DNA of 64,000 bases, taken from positions 90,049 to 154,048 of the forward strand of contig NZ_WWGX01000082.1 of NCBI RefSeq assembly GCF_009862265.1. Reading direction: 5' to 3'. The notes under the pieces are model-generated. The model was not told where the DNA came from. It saw only the letters and a list, made by a program, of their open reading frames with translations, and did no database searches. Shown here piece by piece: positions 59,287 to 64,000 of this stretch (position 1 is its first letter; every line of letters starts with the position of its first letter). Both the position numbers and the translations under genes were made by a program. Source of the stretch: Streptomyces sp. SID8352. Lineage in GTDB: Bacteria; Actinomycetota; Actinomycetes; Streptomycetales; Streptomycetaceae.

Positions 59287-59583
59287 ATGGCAACCGATTA
59301 CGACACTCCACGCAAGACCGACGACGACGTCGACTCGGACAGCCTCGAAGAACTGAAGGCCCGGCGGAACGACAAGTCCGCCTCGGCCGTCGACGTCGAC
59401 GAGTTCGAGGCCGCAGAGGGCCTGGAACTGCCCGGCGCCGACCTGTCCAACGAGGAACTGGCCGTTCGTGTGCTGCCCAAGCAGCAGGACGAGTTCACCT
59501 GCATGAGCTGCTTCCTGGTGCACCACCGCAGCCAGCTGGCCCGCGAGAAGAACGGCCAGCCCATCTGCCGCGACTGCGACTGA
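59287..59583 (+). CDS. DUF4193 small zinc-finger protein
   Basis: A 98-residue protein, acidic in its N-terminal half. Cys72, Cys75, Cys94 and Cys97 (CMSC and CRDC) form a probable zinc ribbon, typical of the highly conserved actinobacterial DUF4193 family. The family is thought by some to contact the transcription machinery, but its role is unproven. The ATG follows GAGGGGGAG. The downstream gene starts 13 bp after its stop. Confidence 0.92.
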   Translation: MATDYDTPRKTDDDVDSDSLEELKARRNDKSASAVDVDEFEAAEGLELPGADLSNEELAVRVLPKQQDEFTCMSCFLVHHRSQLAREKNGQPICRDCD

Positions 59584-59596
59584 GGCGGGGTCGGCC

Positions 59597-60529
59597 GTGA
59601 CCGGCTCGACCCCTCCCTGGAAGCGCCGCCCCTCCTCGCGGGGAGCGGACCAAGGGCCGTCCCACGGCCCGGACAGCGCGCGTGACGACGAGCGGGGCCC
59701 CACCGTCGAGGGAAAGGCCCCGCTCGGCGTATCGGACGACCGGGGCGAGCGCCCCGTGCGGGCGCCCGCTGCCCGGCGTCGTGCGGCGGCCTTCCGGGAC
59801 CGGGCGGAACAGGGCGTCCGCAAGGGCGGGGACCGCGCCAGGGCGGCGCTGGCCCACCTCGCGGACCGGATCATCGACCTGGCCCCCCGCGTCCCCGTGC
59901 GCGACCTGGCGACCCTGCGCCGCCAGTTCCCCGGCCTCGGCCCCGAGGAGATCGCGGACCGGCTGATCGCCGGCGCCGCCCGGGCCACCGCGACCGTCGG
60001 CGCCGGTGTGGGCGCCGCCGCGATGATGCCCGTACCGCCCGCGATGCCCACCGAACTGGCCGCCGAGATCACCGGCGTCGCCGCGATCGAGCTCAAGCTC
60101 ATCGCCGAACTCCACGAGGTCTACGGGCTCCGCCCGCCGGGCACGCTCGTCCAGCGCAGCACCGCCTACCTCAACTCCTGGTCCGACGAGCGGGGCGTCG
60201 AGGTGATCAACCCGGCCACCCTCGGCTCCGCCATGAACAGCCACGCCAAGCGCCATCTGCGCCAGCAGGTCATGAAGCGCACGGTGCGGGACCTGCCCAA
60301 CCTGATGCCGTTCATGGTCGGCGCGGCCGTCGGCGCCGTGATGAACCGCCGCGACACCCGCAGGCTCGCCGCCCGCGTCCGCACCGACCTGCGCCGCCGC
60401 CAGGTGCCCTGGGAGGCCCTGGGGGAGCTGCCCGCCCTGGAGGAGCCCCGCGACGCCCTGGACATGGACGCGCGGCGCCTCACCGGCGGCCTCACACGCC
60501 GTCTGCGCCCCGGCCGGGACAAGGGCTAG
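59597..60529 (+). CDS. Conserved actinobacterial hypothetical protein
   Basis: A 310-residue protein. The first about 75 residues are charged and disordered. The remainder is helical, with a conserved ATVGAGVGAAAMMPVPPAMP segment that could associate with a membrane, and MPFMVGAAVGAVMNRRDTR. It resembles uncharacterised proteins found next to DUF4193 genes, with possible kinship to EcsC-like proteins (tentative). The GTG at 59597 lies 13 bp after the DUF4193 stop. Confidence 0.78.
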   Translation: MTGSTPPWKRRPSSRGADQGPSHGPDSARDDERGPTVEGKAPLGVSDDRGERPVRAPAARRRAAAFRDRAEQGVRKGGDRARAALAHLADRIIDLAPRVPVRDLATLRRQFPGLGPEEIADRLIAGAARATATVGAGVGAAAMMPVPPAMPTELAAEITGVAAIELKLIAELHEVYGLRPPGTLVQRSTAYLNSWSDERGVEVINPATLGSAMNSHAKRHLRQQVMKRTVRDLPNLMPFMVGAAVGAVMNRRDTRRLAARVRTDLRRRQVPWEALGELPALEEPRDALDMDARRLTGGLTRRLRPGRDKG

Positions 60530-60559
60530 GGAAAACCGCCCGGGACCGCCGCGGGCGCG

Positions 60560-61021
60560 CTACGAGGCCGCCTGCGCCGCCTTCAGGGCCTCCACCAGAC
60601 GCTCCGGCTCCCGGGTCGACAGATACAGGTACGGCGTCGGGTCCGCGGGGTCCGTCACCTCGATCCGCACCGCCCGGGGGACGTACGCCCGCAGCAGCAT
60701 GAAGGCGCGGGCGTCGGCCTTGTGCGTGCGCCAGGCGCGGGCCTCCTCCGGGTCGAGGACCTCCGCCCCGCCCAGCGCGCTCACCGGGACCGTCGCCTCG
60801 CCCGCCACCAGCGAGCCGCCCACCACCCGGATCCGGACCGAGCCGTACGAACTGGCCGCCACCGCGGCCACCGCCGTCCCCCCGGCCAGGCCGCCGAGCA
60901 TCGGCAGCGTGCCCAGGGGCAGCAGGACCAGGGCCATCGAGAGCCCCACCAGGAAGGAGATCAGCCACCACGAACGGGGCGCGGTGAGACGTTCTTCGTA
61001 CGGGGTGGCGGAGAGCTGCAT
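60560..61021 (-). CDS. DUF3093 membrane protein
   Basis: A 153-residue protein with two membrane helices at about residues 18-60 (FLVGLSMALVLLPLGTLPML and onward) and a soluble C-terminal part containing YLYLSTREPERLVEAL. The sequence fits DUF3093, a small actinobacterial membrane family of unknown function. It is divergent from the thioesterase gene; the two starts are 56 bp apart. Confidence 0.88.
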   Translation of the reverse strand: MQLSATPYEERLTAPRSWWLISFLVGLSMALVLLPLGTLPMLGGLAGGTAVAAVAASSYGSVRIRVVGGSLVAGEATVPVSALGGAEVLDPEEARAWRTHKADARAFMLLRAYVPRAVRIEVTDPADPTPYLYLSTREPERLVEALKAAQAAS

Positions 61022-61077
61022 GGAGCAAGCTTGGCAGGTATCGGTGATCGGCCGACGCGCGGGTAAGGTCTGCGCCT

Positions 61078-61662
61078 GTGAGTGGTACTTCCCCGGCTCT
61101 CCAGCCCCCCGCCGACGCCGTACGGCCCGTCCGGCACCCCGACGCCCCCGCCCCCGGCGAGCCGCTCGGCGCGCACTACGACCAGTGCTTCGGCTGCGGC
61201 GACGACCAGCCCCACGGACTGCGCCTGCGGGCGCGGGCCGCCGAGGGCGTCCGGGTCACCGCCGAGTTCACCGTGCGCCCCGCCCACCAGGGCGCCCCCG
61301 GCCTCGCCCACGGCGGCGTGCTGACCACCGCCCTCGACGAGACCCTGGGCTCGCTGAACTGGATGCTGCGCACCATCGCCGTCACCGGCCGCCTGGAGAC
61401 CGACTTCCTGCGGCCCGTCCCCGTCGGCACCACCCTGCACCTGGCGGCCGAGGCGACCGCCGTGGCCGGACGGAAGATCTACTCCACCGCCACCGGCCGG
61501 ATCGGCGGCCCCGACGGGCCCGTCGCGGTCCGCGCCGACGCCCTCTTCGTCGCGGTCGAGGTGGACCACTTCGTCGAGCACGGCCGCGAGGAGGAGATCC
61601 GCGCCGTCCTCGACGACCCCGACCAGGTCCGCCGGGCCCGCGCCTTCGAGGTCAACCCGTGA
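61078..61662 (+). CDS. PaaI-type hotdog thioesterase
   Basis: A 194-residue protein. The hotdog motif AHGGVLTTALDETLG carries the catalytic Asp/Glu region. An N-terminal CFGCGDDQPHGLRLRAR segment with two cysteines is typical of this actinobacterial PaaI-like subgroup. It probably hydrolyses acyl-CoA. The stop overlaps the dut start (GTGA). Confidence 0.88.
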   Translation: MSGTSPALQPPADAVRPVRHPDAPAPGEPLGAHYDQCFGCGDDQPHGLRLRARAAEGVRVTAEFTVRPAHQGAPGLAHGGVLTTALDETLGSLNWMLRTIAVTGRLETDFLRPVPVGTTLHLAAEATAVAGRKIYSTATGRIGGPDGPVAVRADALFVAVEVDHFVEHGREEEIRAVLDDPDQVRRARAFEVNP

Positions 61663-62210
61663 GCCGGGAGCCCCTGGAGGTGCCGCTCCGCCGCGTCGAC
61701 CCCGACGTGCCGCTGCCGGAGTACGCGATGCCCGGCGACGCCGGGGCGGACCTGCGCACCACCGTCGCCCACGTCCTCGCCCCCGGCGAACGCGCCGTCC
61801 TGCCCACCGGGGTGTCGCTGGCCCTCCCGGAGGGGTACGCGGCCTTCGTGCACCCGCGTTCCGGACTGGCCGCCCGCTGCGGCGTCGCCCTGGTGAATGC
61901 CCCGGGAACGATTGATGCCGGGTACCGTGGGGAGATCAAGGTGATCGTGGTGAACCTCGACCCGTACGAGACCGTGCGGTTCGAGCGCTTCGACCGGATT
62001 GCCCAACTGGTCGTCCAGCAGGTCGAGAGGGTCCGCTTCCGTCAGGTCGCGGAACTTCCCGGATCGGCGCGGGCCGAGGGGGGCTTCGGGTCCACCGGCG
62101 GCCACGCCGGCACGGACCGTGCAAGCGGCACAAGCGGCCGGGTCGCCGAGGGCGGCCCGGCGGGTGGGAATCGATACGCTTCGGTCGTATCCGACCGGGA
62201 AGGACAGTGA
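61659..62210 (+). CDS. dut: dUTP diphosphatase
   Basis: A 183-residue trimeric dUTPase. The five motifs are visible: GDAGADL, HPRSGLAARCG, NAPGTIDAGYRGEIKV, RFDRIAQLVV and RAEGGFGSTG. It converts dUTP to dUMP, preventing uracil incorporation. The C-terminus past motif V is extended by about 35 Gly/Ala-rich residues. The GTG at 61659 overlaps the preceding stop. Confidence 0.95.
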   Translation: MSREPLEVPLRRVDPDVPLPEYAMPGDAGADLRTTVAHVLAPGERAVLPTGVSLALPEGYAAFVHPRSGLAARCGVALVNAPGTIDAGYRGEIKVIVVNLDPYETVRFERFDRIAQLVVQQVERVRFRQVAELPGSARAEGGFGSTGGHAGTDRASGTSGRVAEGGPAGGNRYASVVSDREGQ

Positions 62211-62211
62211 C

Positions 62212-62964
62212 GTGTTCGGACGTCGCAAGAAGATGGATGCCGCCGATGACGCGGCCGGCGAGGCCGAGCAGGTCGTCGACGACGCCGAGCCCGGCGCGGA
62301 GGGGCAGCGCGAGCGCGTTCGCCTCGAACCCGAACCGCGCCCCGACGGCCCCTGGGACAGCAGCGAGGTAGGCGAGCCCGGCGAGGGCCGCGTGGACCTC
62401 GGCGGACTCTTCGTCCCCGGCGTGGACGGCATGGAACTGCGCGTGGAGGTCGCCGGTGACGCGATCGTCGCCGCGACGGTCGTGCTGCGCGACAGCGCCA
62501 TCCAGCTCCAGGGCTTCGCCGCCCCCAAGCGCGAGGGCATCTGGGGCGAGGTCCGCGAGGAGATCGGCTCCGGGATCACCCAGCAGGGCGGCATCGTCGA
62601 CGAGGTCGAGGGCCCGCTGGGCTGGGAGCTGCGCGCCCAGGTGCCGGTGCAGCTCCCCGACGGCACCGGCGGCTTCCAGGTCGTGCGGTTCGTCGGCGTC
62701 GACGGACCCCGCTGGTTCCTGCGCGGGGTGATCTCGGGACAGGGCGCGGTGCAGCCGCAGGCCGCCGGGCTCCTGGAGCAGATCTTCCGCGACACCGTGG
62801 TGGTGCGCGGCGAGGGCCCGATGGCCCCCAGGGACCCGATCGTGCTCAAGCTGCCGAACGACGCGCAGATGGTGCCCGAGGGCGTGCAGCAGGAGGAGAC
62901 CTCCCGGTTCTCGGGAGGCATGGGCCAGCTCCAGCGCGGACCGGAGATCACCGAGGTGCGCTGA
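62212..62964 (+). CDS. DUF3710 family protein
   Basis: A 250-residue protein starting MFGRRKKMDAADDAAG, with a disordered acidic start and a conserved body (DLGGLFVPGVDGMELRVEV, GFQVVRFVGVDGPRWFLRGV) characteristic of DUF3710, which is widespread beside dut in actinobacteria. Function unknown. The GTG follows GAAGGA and lies one base after the dut stop. Confidence 0.9.
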   Translation: MFGRRKKMDAADDAAGEAEQVVDDAEPGAEGQRERVRLEPEPRPDGPWDSSEVGEPGEGRVDLGGLFVPGVDGMELRVEVAGDAIVAATVVLRDSAIQLQGFAAPKREGIWGEVREEIGSGITQQGGIVDEVEGPLGWELRAQVPVQLPDGTGGFQVVRFVGVDGPRWFLRGVISGQGAVQPQAAGLLEQIFRDTVVVRGEGPMAPRDPIVLKLPNDAQMVPEGVQQEETSRFSGGMGQLQRGPEITEVR

Positions 62965-62985
62965 GCCCGGTTCCCCGGCCACACC

Positions 62986-63013
62986 GAGGGCTGCGTCCGC
63001 CGGCGCGGCCCTC
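62986..63013 (+). terminator. Terminator after the dut operon
   Basis: A 10-bp stem with one G-U pair (62986-62995 with 63004-63013) and an 8-nt loop, 21 bp past the DUF3710 stop. Confidence 0.65.
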
Positions 63014-63468
63014 AGCCGTGTCCGGGCTCCGACCGGGGCGCCCCCGGCGGCCCCGCGTTCCGGTCCGTGCCCGGCGCCCCGGGAGGCGCGCCCGGCCTCT
63101 CCGCGGCCCGTTGCCGGCCCGTGTGGCACGGCCCGCGTCACGCCCCTCCCGCCCCGCCCGCGCAGGTGGCCGGACCGCCCGCCGGGGGCCGGTCGCGCAA
63201 AGGACGCCAGGCTCCGGGCACCGGGTCCGGAGGGCGACCGGCGCGGAGCGGAAACGACGGCGGAGCACCACCGCAGAACGGCCCCCGGAACGCCACCGGA
63301 GCGCCGTCCGACGGCACCAGGGGCGCTCGACGGCACCGGACACGGGCGCGCGGCACGGACACCGACCGGCCCGGTGCCGGGCACCGCCCGGTCCCGCGGA
63401 CACCCCCGTACCCACCGCCCCGGACCCCCGGGAGCCCCAGAGGACCGACCGGAGGACGATGAGGGCAC
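63014..63468. other. Intergenic region before the KdpD-like gene
   Basis: About 450 bp of GC-rich sequence with scattered CACCGG- and CGGCACC-type short repeats but no gene, clear promoter or strong hairpin that I can support. Confidence 0.45.
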
Positions 63469-64000
63469 ATGGGACGCGGCAAGCTACGGATCTACCTCGG
63501 CGCGGCACCCGGCGTCGGCAAGACCTACGCCATGCTCTCCGAGGCGCACCGGCGGGTCCAGCGCGGCACCGACTGCGTCGTGGCCGCCGTCGAGCACCAC
63601 GGCAGGGCCCGCACCGAGACCCTGCTGCACGGCCTGGAGCAGGCGCCCCGGGCGTCCGGACGGGACGCCGCCGCCCGGACGGAACTGGACCTGGACGCCG
63701 TCCTGGAACGCGCCCCCCGGGTCGCCCTGGTCGACGACCTCGCGCACACCAACGCCCCCGGCTCGCGCAACGCCAAGCGCTGGCAGGACGTGGAGGAACT
63801 GCTCGCCGCGGGCATCGACGTGGTCTCCACCGTCAACATCCAGCACCTGGAGTCCCTCGGCGACGTCGTCGAGTCCATCACCGGGGTCCGCCAGCGCGAG
63901 ACCGTGCCCGACGAGGTGGTCCGCCGCGCCGACCAGATCGAACTGGTCGACATGTCGCCCCAGGCGCTGCGCCGCCGCATGGCCCACGGCAACATCTACC
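63469..64000 (+). CDS. kdpD: KdpD-like osmosensitive K+ sensor kinase (3' truncated by window end)
   Basis: The first 177 residues are visible. The N-terminal KdpD domain has the Walker A GAAPGVGKT (residues 11-19) and a Walker B region RVALVDDLAHTNAPGSRN, then VSTVNIQHLESL. This domain binds nucleotides and, in family members, controls the sensor in response to K+. GAGGG lies just upstream of the ATG. The usually linked kdpFABC and kdpE genes are not in view, so the kinase may be a KdpD-like orphan. Confidence 0.85.
   Translation, partial: MGRGKLRIYLGAAPGVGKTYAMLSEAHRRVQRGTDCVVAAVEHHGRARTETLLHGLEQAPRASGRDAAARTELDLDAVLERAPRVALVDDLAHTNAPGSRNAKRWQDVEELLAAGIDVVSTVNIQHLESLGDVVESITGVRQRETVPDEVVRRADQIELVDMSPQALRRRMAHGNIY

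Noticed and set aside
63469..64000. A complete Kdp potassium-transport locus
   Set aside because: Only the 5' end of the kinase gene is visible; no kdpFABC or kdpE genes lie in the window.

Overview
The window is very GC-rich chromosomal DNA with actinomycete codon use (GTG starts are common, and one TTG start is likely). Its gene order matches the core chromosome of Streptomyces. The sporulation regulator gene whiH, the principal sigma factor gene hrdB and parE lie in a row. Further on come parC, an HPr gene, sepH, hemH, cutRS and dut. I recognise this as the whiH-hrdB to dut core segment known from S. coelicolor; this rests on protein motifs and remembered gene order, not on a search.

Layout. 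1-3.3 kb: the 3' end of a RecQ-type helicase gene, then TetR and LysR regulators. 4.4-8.9 kb: a compact accessory operon with an acyl carrier protein, a diiron acyl-ACP desaturase-like enzyme, a hotdog thioesterase, an alpha/beta hydrolase and a fatty-acyl-AMP ligase. It looks like a self-contained route that activates, loads, oxidises and releases a fatty acyl chain, and it is the best candidate here for an undescribed pathway. 9.3-19.2 kb: DUF4192 protein, NUDIX regulator, fused ABC protein, whiH, hrdB, a secreted trypsin-like protease and a DUF7455 zinc-ribbon protein. 19.7-31.7 kb: parE, an iron-box-controlled sucrase/ferredoxin-like gene, a COG0523 GTPase, a methyltransferase, parC and a pair of M16 peptidases. 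31.9-39.6 kb: a c-di-AMP riboswitch with an M23 peptidase, HPr, a PatA-like acetyltransferase, DUF5998, a phosphodiesterase and thymidine kinase. 39.7-43.7 kb: a WhiJ/DUF397-type regulatory module, an HTH-membrane-lectin fusion and a small L,D-transpeptidase-like protein. 43.8-56.5 kb: VOC protein, rhodanese, GNAT, sepH, a membrane protein, an FAD oxidase, an MFS transporter, ferrochelatase and inositol monophosphatase. 57-64 kb: cutRS, DUF4193, a conserved protein, DUF3093, a PaaI-type thioesterase, dut, DUF3710 and the start of a KdpD-like kinase gene.

A striking feature is the number of degenerate minisatellites. They fill many 3' intergenic spaces (25.9-26.2, 33.1-33.2, 45.7-46.3, 47.7, 53.1-53.5 and 55.6-56.2 kb). 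Similar low-complexity repeats have expanded protein linkers in the ABC protein and the PatA-like protein, and the tail of the alpha/beta hydrolase. A diverged dispersed repeat supplies the stop codon of two unrelated genes (8.9 and 24.7 kb).

I found no tRNA, rRNA, CRISPR array, intact insertion sequence or prophage.
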